Shown: in pieces, positions 16,231 to 24,351 of the stretch | Numbering within the stretch: position 1 is the first letter of the stretch | Layout: every line of letters starts with the position of its first letter | Assembly: GCF_005049045.1 (NCBI RefSeq) | Contig: NZ_SUPK01000007.1 | Span: 1-64,000, forward strand | Direction of reading: 5' to 3' | DNA from: Cohnella pontilimi | Lineage (GTDB): Bacteria; Bacillota; Bacilli; Paenibacillales; Paenibacillaceae | Length of the DNA: 64,000 nucleotides | Program-made: the position numbers and the translations under genes | The notes under the pieces: model-generated | Database searches by the model: none | What the model was told of the DNA's origin: nothing | The model's input: the letters and a program-made list of their open reading frames with translations, nothing else

Positions 16231-18438
16231 GTGAAAAAACGTTGGATCGTGCTCGCCATGTCTTCAGCTCTCGTCTTGTCGTCGCCGTCTATGCTTCAGG
16301 TTTCGGCTTCTCCGAAAGCCTTAGCCGCAGCCGCAGCGGAGAATCAGTCCAGTTTGAAGCCGATCGTCGGGAATGTCTCCGTCGTCGCCCATCGCGGAGC
16401 TTCGGCATATGCGCCCGAGCACACGTTGGAGGCCTATCGGCAGGCTATTCAGATGAAAGCGGATTACGTGGAGTTTGACTTGCAGATGACGAAAGACGGC
16501 CGGCTTGTGGTGCTGCACGATGAAACGTTGAACAGAACGACGAATGCCCAGCAGGTGTATCCGGACCGTTCTCCTTGGGCCGTCAAAGATTTTACCTTGG
16601 AGGAAATCCGCCGACTCGATGCCGGTTCCTGGTTTAACGAGGCTTATCCCGAGGCAGCCGACAAACACTACGCGGGTCTCCTAGTGCCCACGCTGGAAGA
16701 AGCGATCGAATTCGTGAAGCAAGCGCAGAAAGGCAAAGTCGGGCTCTACATTGAAACGAAAGCGCCGGATGTATACCCCGGCATGGAAGAAAAATTGATT
16801 GCAGCATTGAGCCGTTACGACTTGATCGACAACGGTGACGTCATCCTTCAATCGTTCAGCGAGGAAAGCCTTCGCAAGCTGAAGACGTTGGCGCCCGAGC
16901 TTCCGCGTGTTCAGCTTTATTCGGCAGCCATGCTGAAGGATAAAGATGTGTACGCCGAATTCAAGCGCATTTCGGAGTATGCTACAGGCGTCGGTCCTAC
17001 GAAAAGCGTGCTGGTGCCGAAATTGATCGATGCCGCCCATCGCAACGGATTGATCGTGCATCCCTACACGGTAAATACGCAGGATGAAATGGTGTCCCTG
17101 CTCTCTTTGGGCGTTGACGGCATGTTCACCAACAATTCCGATCTCATGGCCGAATTGTTAAAAAAGCCGTACATCTCTCATGGCACGGCCAGCGGAGATG
17201 TGACGGATTCTTCGGCTGTGCTTTGGGCAAGGGCAAACAAGGAATCGGATATTCAGTTCGAGATTTCGAAAGACCCGTCCTTCACGGCACCTACGGTTCG
17301 AAAAAATGAGCGTGCCGCGGCGGAACGCGATTACACGGTTCAAGTGAAGGTGGACGGCCTGAGTGCGGATACGACGTATTACTACCGTGCGAAAGCTTTA
17401 CCCGGGCAGTATACCGTGAGTGGATCGTTCCATACCGCGCCGAAGAAAGGCAGCCAGAAGCCGTTGACCTTCGTATGGGGCGGGGACACAGGCGGACAAG
17501 GCGAGATTCCGCCCTTCAAGGCGTTTCAAGCCATGGCGGCTTTGAATCCGGATTTCTTCCTCTTTAGCGGCGACACGATCTACGCCGACAATCAAACGCC
17601 GTCGGTTCCCAATCCGCCTTCCGACAGTGTACCAGACTTCTGGGCCAAGTATAAGGAAAACCGTACGGATGCCGGGCTTCGCAGCCTGCTTCAGAAGACA
17701 AGCACCTATGCCATTTGGGACGATCATGAAGTGATTAACGATTTTTCCGGACCTTTCGAGCCGCTGACTCCATTTGGACTTCAGGCCTTCAAAGATTACT
17801 GGCCGGTTTCCGCGGAACGGAGCTCAATGGACAAGCTGTATCATGCCTATTCCTGGGGCAACACGATGGATCTGATCATTCTGAACAATCGCGGCTACCG
17901 CGCTCCGAACGCGGCTCCGGACGGACCGGATAAAACGATGCTGGGTGAGGAGCAGCTGAACTGGCTTTTCGATCAGCTGGAGCATTCGGATGCCGCCGTG
18001 AAGCTGGTGGCCACATCGGTGCCGATCTCGATCCCAACAGGCAAAGCAGGCGCAAGGGACGGATGGGCCAACGGGGAAGCCGGAGACCTTACCGGTTTTG
18101 AAACGGAATTCCGCAAAATCTCCGATTTTATTGTGCAAAAGGAAATCAAAAACGTCGTGTTCGTGACTACGGACACCCATTTTGCGGAAGTGATCCAATA
18201 TGATCCGAGCGGCGACGGAATAGCCGATTATCGTGAGCTTGTCAGCGGTCCGATCGGCGCGGGAAGAGGAATGCCCGGCAAGCTGGATCCCACGTTCGGA
18301 CCTGAGCGGCTGTACGCCGAAGGCGGGTTCTTTAACTTTGGGGCATGCCGGATCGATCCGGAACACAAGAAGTTCACCGTGGAGATTCGCGACGAATCCG
18401 GGAAGGTACACTTCAGTCAAACATTCCCGCTTGAATAA
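16231..18438 (+). CDS. Secreted two-domain phosphoesterase: glycerophosphodiesterase fused to PhoD-like phosphatase
   Basis: A 735-residue exported protein with a Sec signal peptide (1-27, cleavage near VSA/SP). Residues 50-310 are a GDPD TIM barrel: VVAHRGASAYAPEHT (His54, Arg55), Glu81, Asp83 and His96 (VVLHDETL), which hydrolyses glycerophosphodiesters. Residues 315-735 are a PhoD-like metallophosphatase: SHGTASGDVTDSSAVLWAR, Asp419 (GGDTGG), SGDTIYAD (Asp448), WDDHEV (497-500) and TDTHFAE. One polypeptide could release glycerol phosphate from teichoic acid or lipid head groups and then dephosphorylate it. The GTG start has AAAGGAG nine bases upstream. No convincing PhoP box is visible. 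Confidence 0.92.
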   Translation: MKKRWIVLAMSSALVLSSPSMLQVSASPKALAAAAAENQSSLKPIVGNVSVVAHRGASAYAPEHTLEAYRQAIQMKADYVEFDLQMTKDGRLVVLHDETLNRTTNAQQVYPDRSPWAVKDFTLEEIRRLDAGSWFNEAYPEAADKHYAGLLVPTLEEAIEFVKQAQKGKVGLYIETKAPDVYPGMEEKLIAALSRYDLIDNGDVILQSFSEESLRKLKTLAPELPRVQLYSAAMLKDKDVYAEFKRISEYATGVGPTKSVLVPKLIDAAHRNGLIVHPYTVNTQDEMVSLLSLGVDGMFTNNSDLMAELLKKPYISHGTASGDVTDSSAVLWARANKESDIQFEISKDPSFTAPTVRKNERAAAERDYTVQVKVDGLSADTTYYYRAKALPGQYTVSGSFHTAPKKGSQKPLTFVWGGDTGGQGEIPPFKAFQAMAALNPDFFLFSGDTIYADNQTPSVPNPPSDSVPDFWAKYKENRTDAGLRSLLQKTSTYAIWDDHEVINDFSGPFEPLTPFGLQAFKDYWPVSAERSSMDKLYHAYSWGNTMDLIILNNRGYRAPNAAPDGPDKTMLGEEQLNWLFDQLEHSDAAVKLVATSVPISIPTGKAGARDGWANGEAGDLTGFETEFRKISDFIVQKEIKNVVFVTTDTHFAEVIQYDPSGDGIADYRELVSGPIGAGRGMPGKLDPTFGPERLYAEGGFFNFGACRIDPEHKKFTVEIRDESGKVHFSQTFPLE

Positions 18439-18455
18439 TGTAAAATCAACTAATG

Positions 18456-18480
18456 AACGGCTGCCGCGGCAGCCGTTTTT
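18456..18480 (+). terminator. Intrinsic terminator
   Basis: AACGGCTGCC / GGCAGCCGTT (18456-18477) nearly self-complementary around GC, followed by T4-5. Confidence 0.9.
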
Positions 18481-18589
18481 GTATGGATCCGGTTGCCGTT
18501 ATCCCCTTCGTTCAGGTGACGCGCGTTGCAGGCAGCTTCCTTCATCGGTTACGATAAAATGGTGATGGAATCAGGTGAGGAGGACGGAC

Positions 18590-19351
18590 ATGGCACTTTT
18601 CCAATGTGATTATTTTTCGAACGTGTTGGGGTTATCGACGGGAATGACCGTGATCTTGCCGAACAATGGACAAGCGGGAGCGGATGGATTTCCGACGATG
18701 TACTTGCTCCACGGTTTGTCGGACGATCATACGATTTGGCTTCGCCGGACATCCATCGAGCGCTATGCCGAAGAATATGGAATCGCGGTCGTCATGCCGA
18801 ACGGGCATCGGAGCTTTTACACGGACATGAAAGACGGTTTCCCCTACTGGAAATTCATCAGTGAGGAAGTACCGGCGCTGGCGCGTGCGTGGTTCCCGCT
18901 GTCGACGGAACGAGAGGACAATTTCGCAGCGGGGTTGTCGATGGGTGGATATGGGGCGTTCAAGCTGGCCATGCGGCGTCCGGACATGTATGCCGCGGGT
19001 GCGAGCCTCTCGGGAGCGCTGGATATGGTAACTCGCTGGGGGCCGGACGATGATTTCTGGAATGCGGAAAATCGGCGTATTTTCGGAAGTGTAGAAGAGC
19101 TGCGCGGATCGGATGACGACTTGTTGCATGTGGCGGAGAGGCTGGCGGCCAGCGGCGGCGAGATACCGAAGCTGTTCCAGAGCTGCGGGACGGAAGATTT
19201 TCTGTACGAAATGAATTTGGGCTTTCGGGATCATGCCCGCGAGCTGGGCTTGGATTTGGTCTATGAGGAAGCGCCCGGAGGGCACGATTGGGCTTATTGG
19301 GACACGCATATCCAGCGGGTGCTGGAGTGGCTGCCGCTTCGGAAAAAGTAG
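18590..19351 (+). CDS. Alpha/beta-hydrolase esterase (esterase D / tributyrin esterase family)
   Basis: A 253-residue cytoplasmic esterase. [15 protein letters not shown] supplies the oxyanion region, GLSMGGYGA the nucleophile elbow (Ser117), and GGHDWAYWD the catalytic His232; the acid is probably the Asp in CGTEDFLY. The pattern matches the EstA/S-formylglutathione-hydrolase-like group, which hydrolyses short acyl esters such as acetylated sugars. AGGTGAGGAGG precedes the ATG at 18590. Exact substrate unknown. Confidence 0.88.
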   Translation: MALFQCDYFSNVLGLSTGMTVILPNNGQAGADGFPTMYLLHGLSDDHTIWLRRTSIERYAEEYGIAVVMPNGHRSFYTDMKDGFPYWKFISEEVPALARAWFPLSTEREDNFAAGLSMGGYGAFKLAMRRPDMYAAGASLSGALDMVTRWGPDDDFWNAENRRIFGSVEELRGSDDDLLHVAERLAASGGEIPKLFQSCGTEDFLYEMNLGFRDHARELGLDLVYEEAPGGHDWAYWDTHIQRVLEWLPLRKK

Positions 19352-19364
19352 AGCGGTGACGGCG

Positions 19365-19393
19365 TTGACGAGTTTGGAAGATCATGGTATGAT
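19365..19393 (+). promoter_or_regulatory. SigA-type promoter of the Tad locus
   Basis: TTGACG (19365-19370) and TATGAT (19388-19393), 17-bp spacer. Transcription should start near 19400, 100 bases upstream of tadZ. It begins 14 bases after the esterase stop codon. Confidence 0.75.
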
Positions 19394-19426
19394 CTCGATA
19401 CAAGATTTCCATGGGAAAGCGGAAGC

Positions 19427-19468
19427 ACCGCAAATCACGGCGAATGAGCCGGGGTTTGCGGTTTTTTT
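19427..19468 (+). terminator. Intrinsic terminator or attenuator in the Tad leader
   Basis: ACCGCAAA (19427-19434) and TTTGCGGT (19455-19462) with an inner CGGC/GCCG pairing (19438-19441, 19448-19451), then T6-7. It ends the esterase transcript, but also lies in the first 30-70 nt of any transcript from the 19365-19393 promoter. Confidence 0.8.
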
Positions 19469-19499
19469 GTTTTTCCGCGGAGCGGAAGGTGGGGATGCG

Positions 19500-20609
19500 A
19501 TGACTCGCAAAATCGTGCTGGCGCTGCCGAATCGCGACTATGCCGCGAGAATCGCCGAATTCATGCGGGAAACCGAACCAGAATGGGAGACGTCTGCATT
19601 CACCCATGAAGCCGCTCTCCGATTGCGATTGCAGGAGGAGGCCAAGGTCGATCTGCTGATCGGCGCGCCGTCGCTCCTTCGCCAACTGGATGGACAATTG
19701 GCGGGTGTGGCATGCGTGGCTGCCTTGGTGGAGGAAGCGGGGCTGGCGGAGAATGCATGGCCGGAAATCTGCATGTTTCAGCCGCTGCCGTCTTTGACGT
19801 CGAGGTTGCGCGCACTGTTATCCGAAATGGTGAGACCGGTGAACCGCGGCTGCCAGCTGGCAACGGTGTTTTCGGCCGCAGGGGGTGCCGGCAAGACGAC
19901 CACCGCTTTAAATCTCGTTCGCCAAGCTGGGGAAAGAGGATATCGAACCTTCTATATGAACTTGGAGTTGTTAAACGCGACTTCCCGGTTGTTCGGCATC
20001 GGCGAGCCGGACAGTTTGTCGAGATTGCTTTATTACCTTCAGACGGAACCGGACTGCTTCGCGGAGCGGCTGCCGCAATGTGTCAGACACCAGCCGGCGC
20101 TGCGCAGCGACTTCATCGAGGCGCCTGAATATCCCGGAGAGCGCGTCGCCATGTCCGCCGAGCTGCTGGAACGGCTGATCAACGAGATTAGAAGCACGGG
20201 GAAATACGACCTGATCATCGCGGATCCGGACAGCGGCATCGGCGAATGGCACGGGAGGCTGCTCGCGCTGAGCGACCGGATTGTATGGCTGGTGACGGAT
20301 GACTGGCAGTGCATGGAGAAGACCGAGCGGCTTCTTGCTTATTGGAGGCAGAACATCGCCGATTGGTCCGGCCGGATTTCATTTGTGCGGAACAAGGGGC
20401 TAGGTGCGCCGTCTAACCGTTGGAATTTGCCGGCCGCGCCGGCCGCAGTGCTGCCCTACATTTCTCAATGGAAAGGAATGAGCCGGCCGGGGAGCATGCT
20501 CGGTGCCGCAGCCTTCAGCGGTGCGTTGGATGGTCTGTTGGACGCATGCGGCTGGGGATCGGGACGGAAGGAGGACATGACGAATGGAAGCTTGGGGACT
20601 GTCCGGTGA
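19500..20609 (+). CDS. tadZ: TadZ/CpaE-like ATPase of the Tad pilus locus
   Basis: A 369-residue MinD/ParA-fold protein. The first 110 residues look like an atypical receiver domain, as in CpaE/TadZ; the deviant Walker A is SAAGGAGKTTT (Lys132), and later blocks are YDLIIADPDSGIG and IVWLVTDDWQCMEKTERLL. TadZ proteins place the Tad machinery at a cell site. The ATG at 19500 has AAGGTGGGG upstream; the frame is open to 19233, but that overlaps the esterase gene. First gene of the ten-gene locus and overlaps tadA by 26 bases. Confidence 0.85.
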   Translation: MTRKIVLALPNRDYAARIAEFMRETEPEWETSAFTHEAALRLRLQEEAKVDLLIGAPSLLRQLDGQLAGVACVAALVEEAGLAENAWPEICMFQPLPSLTSRLRALLSEMVRPVNRGCQLATVFSAAGGAGKTTTALNLVRQAGERGYRTFYMNLELLNATSRLFGIGEPDSLSRLLYYLQTEPDCFAERLPQCVRHQPALRSDFIEAPEYPGERVAMSAELLERLINEIRSTGKYDLIIADPDSGIGEWHGRLLALSDRIVWLVTDDWQCMEKTERLLAYWRQNIADWSGRISFVRNKGLGAPSNRWNLPAAPAAVLPYISQWKGMSRPGSMLGAAAFSGALDGLLDACGWGSGRKEDMTNGSLGTVR

Positions 20610-21822
20610 GGAGCTGGCCGAACTGCGGGAGGCTGTTCGATCCCGGCTGGCCTGGGACGCTTCCGTACCGGACGAGGAGCTCAGGCGATTGATCGAAGCG
20701 GAGCTATTCCACCGGGAAAGGTCCAGGAGAATGATGGCGTCCGAACGCAAAGCGGCGGTGGAGCGGCTGTTCCATTCATTCCGCGGCCTGGACGCTTTGC
20801 AGCCGCTGCTGGATGATCCGGAGATTACCGAAATCATGATCAACCGCCATGATGAGATATATATCGAACGGCGGGGGGAGATGCAGCTTTCCGGCATAGC
20901 GTTTGAGTCTCCGGAGAGATTGGAAGATTTGATCCAAAGCATGGTGGGCCGCGTAAATCGGATGGTGAATGAAGCTTCGCCGATCGTGGACGCCAGGCTG
21001 CCGGACGGCTCCAGGCTTCACGTCGTGCTTCCGCCGGTGGCTTTGAAAGGGCCCTGTGTCACCATTCGCCGGTTCCCTCAAAATCGGCTTGGCATGAAAG
21101 AGCTCGTCGGGCTGGGCGCCTTAACGGAGGAAGCGGCGCAATGGCTGAAGCGGCTGGTGATGGCGAAATACAACATTTTCATCAGCGGAGGCACAGGTTC
21201 GGGTAAGACGACATTTCTCAATGCGCTCTCGGACTGGATTCCGGCATCGGAACGGATTATCACGATCGAGGATGCGGCGGAACTGCAAATCCGGGGAGTC
21301 GAGAACCACGTCTCTATGGAAACGCGAAACGCGAACAGCGAAGGCAAAGGCCGCATCGAAATACGAGACTTGATTCGCGCCTCTCTTCGGATGAGGCCGA
21401 ACCGGATCATCGTCGGGGAAGTCCGGGGACCGGAAGCATTGGACATGCTGCAGGCCATGAATACCGGGCATGAAGGCAGCTTGTCTACCGGGCATGCCAA
21501 CAGTCCGAGAGACATGATCTCCCGCTTGGAGACGATGGTCCTCAGCGGCTCCGATTTGCCGTTGCAGGTGGTGCGGAAGCAAATCGCCTCCGCGATTGAT
21601 TGCATCGTCCACGTGAGCCGTTTCCGCGACGGAAGCCGGAAAGTGACTGAAATTTGCGAAGTTACCGGCTGGATGGCGGGAGAAGTCGAACTCCGTACAC
21701 TATTCCGTTTTGAAGAACAATCGGAGAGTAACGGCAAAGTGATCGGCAGGCTTACGGCCGTAGAGTCACTCCAGGATATCCGAAAGCTCCTGTTTGCAGG
21801 ATTCGCGGAGGAATCGGCGTGA
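20584..21822 (+). CDS. tadA: Tad secretion ATPase
   Basis: A 412-residue CpaF/TadA-type hexameric ATPase that powers pilin assembly from the cytoplasmic side. Family blocks: LLDDPEITEIMINRHDEIYIER, ARLPDGSRLHVVLPPV, Walker A GGTGSGKTT (202-210), Asp box ITIEDAAELQI, Walker B RMRPNRIIVGEVRGPEA, and the His box STGHANSPRDMISRLE. The ATG sits after GGAGGACATGACG. It overlaps tadZ at its start, and its stop overlaps the tadB GTG (GTGA), showing tight coupling. Confidence 0.95.
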   Translation: MEAWGLSGEELAELREAVRSRLAWDASVPDEELRRLIEAELFHRERSRRMMASERKAAVERLFHSFRGLDALQPLLDDPEITEIMINRHDEIYIERRGEMQLSGIAFESPERLEDLIQSMVGRVNRMVNEASPIVDARLPDGSRLHVVLPPVALKGPCVTIRRFPQNRLGMKELVGLGALTEEAAQWLKRLVMAKYNIFISGGTGSGKTTFLNALSDWIPASERIITIEDAAELQIRGVENHVSMETRNANSEGKGRIEIRDLIRASLRMRPNRIIVGEVRGPEALDMLQAMNTGHEGSLSTGHANSPRDMISRLETMVLSGSDLPLQVVRKQIASAIDCIVHVSRFRDGSRKVTEICEVTGWMAGEVELRTLFRFEEQSESNGKVIGRLTAVESLQDIRKLLFAGFAEESA

Positions 21823-22562
21823 CCACCGATTACAGCCGCTATATCTTGACTCGCCGGCAGTATGTATGGGCCTTATGCTTCGGCTGTATAATCAGCGCCG
21901 CCGGGATGTGGATATTGTGCCGGCATTCGGTGGCCGCGCTGGCTTGCGCTCCCGCGGGTTGGCTCTATCCTCGATTTTATCGCGACAGACGGTGCCGTAT
22001 GCGGAAGACCAAACTCAGAATGCAATTCAAAGAGATGCTGCAAGTGCTCTCCTCCCTGCTGTCCGCCGGCCGTTCGGTCGAGAACGCTTTTTATTCCCTG
22101 GAGGGAGAACTTGTAATGCTCCTCGGCGAGGCGCGAACCGACTTGCTTCACGAGGTTCGTATCCTGACGAACCGGATGCGAAACGGGGAACCGCTGGAGT
22201 CGTTGCTGACGGATTTTGCCGCGCGGTCGGATTTGGAAGAAGTCCGTAATTTCGCCGAAGCGTTCAGTATTTCGAAGCGCGCCGGCGGAGACTTGGTCGA
22301 GATTGTCCGAAGAACCTCCCAAATCATTGCGGAAACGTTGGAGGTGGAAATGGAAGTATCGGTGCTGCTGTCGCAAAAACGGTTCGAATCCCGCATCATG
22401 ATGGCCATGCCGTTTGCTTTTATCGGCTTTCTCGGCTTTTTCGCACCGGATTACATGGCTCCTCTGCACCAAGGATTCGGATGGATCGTGCTGGCCGTTT
22501 GCCTCTTGTCGTTGGCGGCCTGCTGCTGGTGGATGGTACGCACTATGGATATCGAGGTGTAA
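21819..22562 (+). CDS. tadB: Tad membrane platform protein TadB
   Basis: A 247-residue T2SSF-family platform protein. Two hydrophobic segments at the N-terminus, a cytoplasmic helical domain (QFKEMLQVLSSLLSAGRSVENAF, FAEAFSISKRAGGDLVEIVRRTSQII) and two C-terminal membrane helices. Pairs with TadC in the inner platform. GTG start overlaps the tadA stop. Confidence 0.92.
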   Translation: MTTDYSRYILTRRQYVWALCFGCIISAAGMWILCRHSVAALACAPAGWLYPRFYRDRRCRMRKTKLRMQFKEMLQVLSSLLSAGRSVENAFYSLEGELVMLLGEARTDLLHEVRILTNRMRNGEPLESLLTDFAARSDLEEVRNFAEAFSISKRAGGDLVEIVRRTSQIIAETLEVEMEVSVLLSQKRFESRIMMAMPFAFIGFLGFFAPDYMAPLHQGFGWIVLAVCLLSLAACCWWMVRTMDIEV

Positions 22563-22567
22563 CGGCA

Positions 22568-23416
22568 ATGGGCTGCGGAATTTTGTGCTTCTTTCTGTTG
22601 TCGGTATATGCGTGCTTTGGGCTTCGTTCATTTCGGAGGAAGGGTGGAAAACGGTCCCGGGCTGGTTTCGCATGGCACGATCCGATCGCGGAGCTGCTGA
22701 GATGGCGAGGGGTTTATGACCGGCTGCTGCCATTGCTGCATCGCCCAAGAATCGCACTGGTGATTCTGGAAGGAGGCGAGTGTCCGCCGGAAAGACTTAT
22801 GCGCTGGACGGCAGAGGGAGTGGCGATGGCTTACGGCGGTTTGTTCTTATGCTGGATGCTTGCTTTCGTTTCGGGAAATCTGACGGCCGCACTCTTCGGT
22901 ACGGTCATTGCAAGTTGTATACCCTTTCTGCGCGCGAAAGAACTGCAACGTGAATTGACACAACGTAAAGAGGCGATCTTGCTGGAACTGCCTATCCTCC
23001 TGAGCAGACTGCTCGTTATGGTAAACGCCGGCGAAAACGTACGACGCGCGCTTCATCGGATCGTAGAGGCGCAGCTGCCAAGGGGAAGGTGCATTTTATA
23101 TGAAGAGCTTCGCGCCGCGTTAGCCGCCATGCAGCGGGGAGAGAGCATGCATCTCGCCATGGAACAGTTCGGTCGGCGGTGTGCGGTTCCGGAAGTGAAG
23201 CTGTTCGCCACGCTATTGCTGATGAACGCCAAACGGGGCGGTGAAGAATTCGTTCCCGTCCTGCGGGATTTGACGCGTCAAATGTGGGAGAAAAGAAAAA
23301 GCGCCGCCAGGACCCTTGGCGAACAAGCTTCATCGAGGCTGGCGTTCCCGCTTGCGATCGTGTTTCTAATCATTGTGTCGCTTGTGGCTGCGCCTACCGT
23401 CATGATGATGTCATAA
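22568..23416 (+). CDS. tadC: Tad membrane platform protein TadC
   Basis: A 282-residue T2SSF-family protein: N-terminal membrane helix, cytoplasmic domain with ELPILLSRLLVMVNAGENVRRAL and AMEQFGRRCAVPEVKLFATLLLMNAKRGG, and a C-terminal helix LAFPLAIVFLIIVSLVAAPTVMM. The ATG at 22568 has GAGGTG eight bases upstream and lies six bases after the tadB stop; an earlier in-frame ATG at 22481 would overlap tadB deeply. Confidence 0.92.
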   Translation: MGCGILCFFLLSVYACFGLRSFRRKGGKRSRAGFAWHDPIAELLRWRGVYDRLLPLLHRPRIALVILEGGECPPERLMRWTAEGVAMAYGGLFLCWMLAFVSGNLTAALFGTVIASCIPFLRAKELQRELTQRKEAILLELPILLSRLLVMVNAGENVRRALHRIVEAQLPRGRCILYEELRAALAAMQRGESMHLAMEQFGRRCAVPEVKLFATLLLMNAKRGGEEFVPVLRDLTRQMWEKRKSAARTLGEQASSRLAFPLAIVFLIIVSLVAAPTVMMMS

Positions 23417-23433
23417 CTCCGGGAGGGATGAAA

Positions 23434-23643
23434 ATGCTTGAACAAATGCAAGCCGTCGGAATGCGCGGGCTGCGCAAGTTTACGAACTTGTGGTCGGATG
23501 AAGAAGGGATCGGAACGCTCGAGATCGTGCTCATCGCGGCCGTTCTCATTTTGGTCGCCATTCTGTTTAAGGATTGGATTATGGATTTTTTACGAGGTTT
23601 GATGGATCAAGCTGAAGGTAAAGCCGGCACCATTTTCGAGTGA
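23434..23643 (+). CDS. Flp1-like type IVb pilin
   Basis: A 69-residue prepilin. The leader SDEEGIG is followed by TLEIVLIAAVLILVAILF: cleavage after the first Gly would leave Ile at +1 and Glu at +5, as in type IVb pilins, and the helix is the assembly core. The short polar C-terminus matches Bacillota Flp1-like proteins. Start ATG 23434 is preferred (GGGAGG seven bases upstream) over ATG 23428, which abuts the site. Likely the major subunit of the fibre. Confidence 0.88.
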   Translation: MLEQMQAVGMRGLRKFTNLWSDEEGIGTLEIVLIAAVLILVAILFKDWIMDFLRGLMDQAEGKAGTIFE

Positions 23644-23664
23644 CCGAAAGCGAGGAGAAGACCG

Positions 23665-24351
23665 ATGCGGCGCGGAGTTGGCCATTGGAGAGCGTTCGTC
23701 CGCGAAGAAGGCGGATCCGTGACGCTGGAGGCTTCCATGATTTTTCCTTGGGTATTGCTGCTCACCTTTTTGCTGATTCTTTTCGCGGTTGTACTGAACC
23801 GATATGTGCTGAATTTTTATTCAGCGTCTGTGACCGTGGAACGCGCCGCATTCAGCTGGTCGAACTCCGCGAAAGAATTACGTACAGGCGCTTATCCGAA
23901 CGGTCAATATGACGGATTGTACTGGCGCCTCAAAGATGACGCGCTGTTGGCCGGGCTGTTCGGATGGAATCACGAGCAGGAAAGTGTGCGTGTCCCCGTT
24001 GAACCGGGGATGCCGGGCGACGAAGGCTATACACCGGAACAGAAGCTGCGCAAGTCGGGTCATCTGGTGACCGGTCAAATCCAAGGAACGCTGAGCTACC
24101 GGAATGAATGGTGGAAAAGAATCATTGCGATGGAAACGGCCGGAACCCCTGTTCCTCAACCTTTGCGAGCGTTTCGCGGAAAGGCCGGCCAAAGTTCGGA
24201 AGTCGCCGTTTCAGCCGTCGTGGTAGAGCCCGCCGAGTTGATTCGTTCATTCGACCTCGTGCGCTATTACAAAGCCCAAATAAGCGGCAAGGGTCAAGGC
24301 GCCGACAGCTTTCGGTCGAAAGCTGCCGCTGTGCTGGAGAGAAAGCGATGA
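23665..24351 (+). CDS. tadE: TadE-like pseudopilin
   Basis: A 228-residue protein with EEGGSVTLEASMIFPWVLLLTFLLILFAVVL, the Glu-containing N-terminal helix of TadE/TadF minor pilins (GxxxxE type). The remaining 180 residues are extracytoplasmic. AGGAG precedes the ATG. It overlaps the next gene by ATGA. Expected role: minor pilin or fibre-tip component processed by the prepilin peptidase encoded downstream. Confidence 0.85.
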   Translation: MRRGVGHWRAFVREEGGSVTLEASMIFPWVLLLTFLLILFAVVLNRYVLNFYSASVTVERAAFSWSNSAKELRTGAYPNGQYDGLYWRLKDDALLAGLFGWNHEQESVRVPVEPGMPGDEGYTPEQKLRKSGHLVTGQIQGTLSYRNEWWKRIIAMETAGTPVPQPLRAFRGKAGQSSEVAVSAVVVEPAELIRSFDLVRYYKAQISGKGQGADSFRSKAAAVLERKR

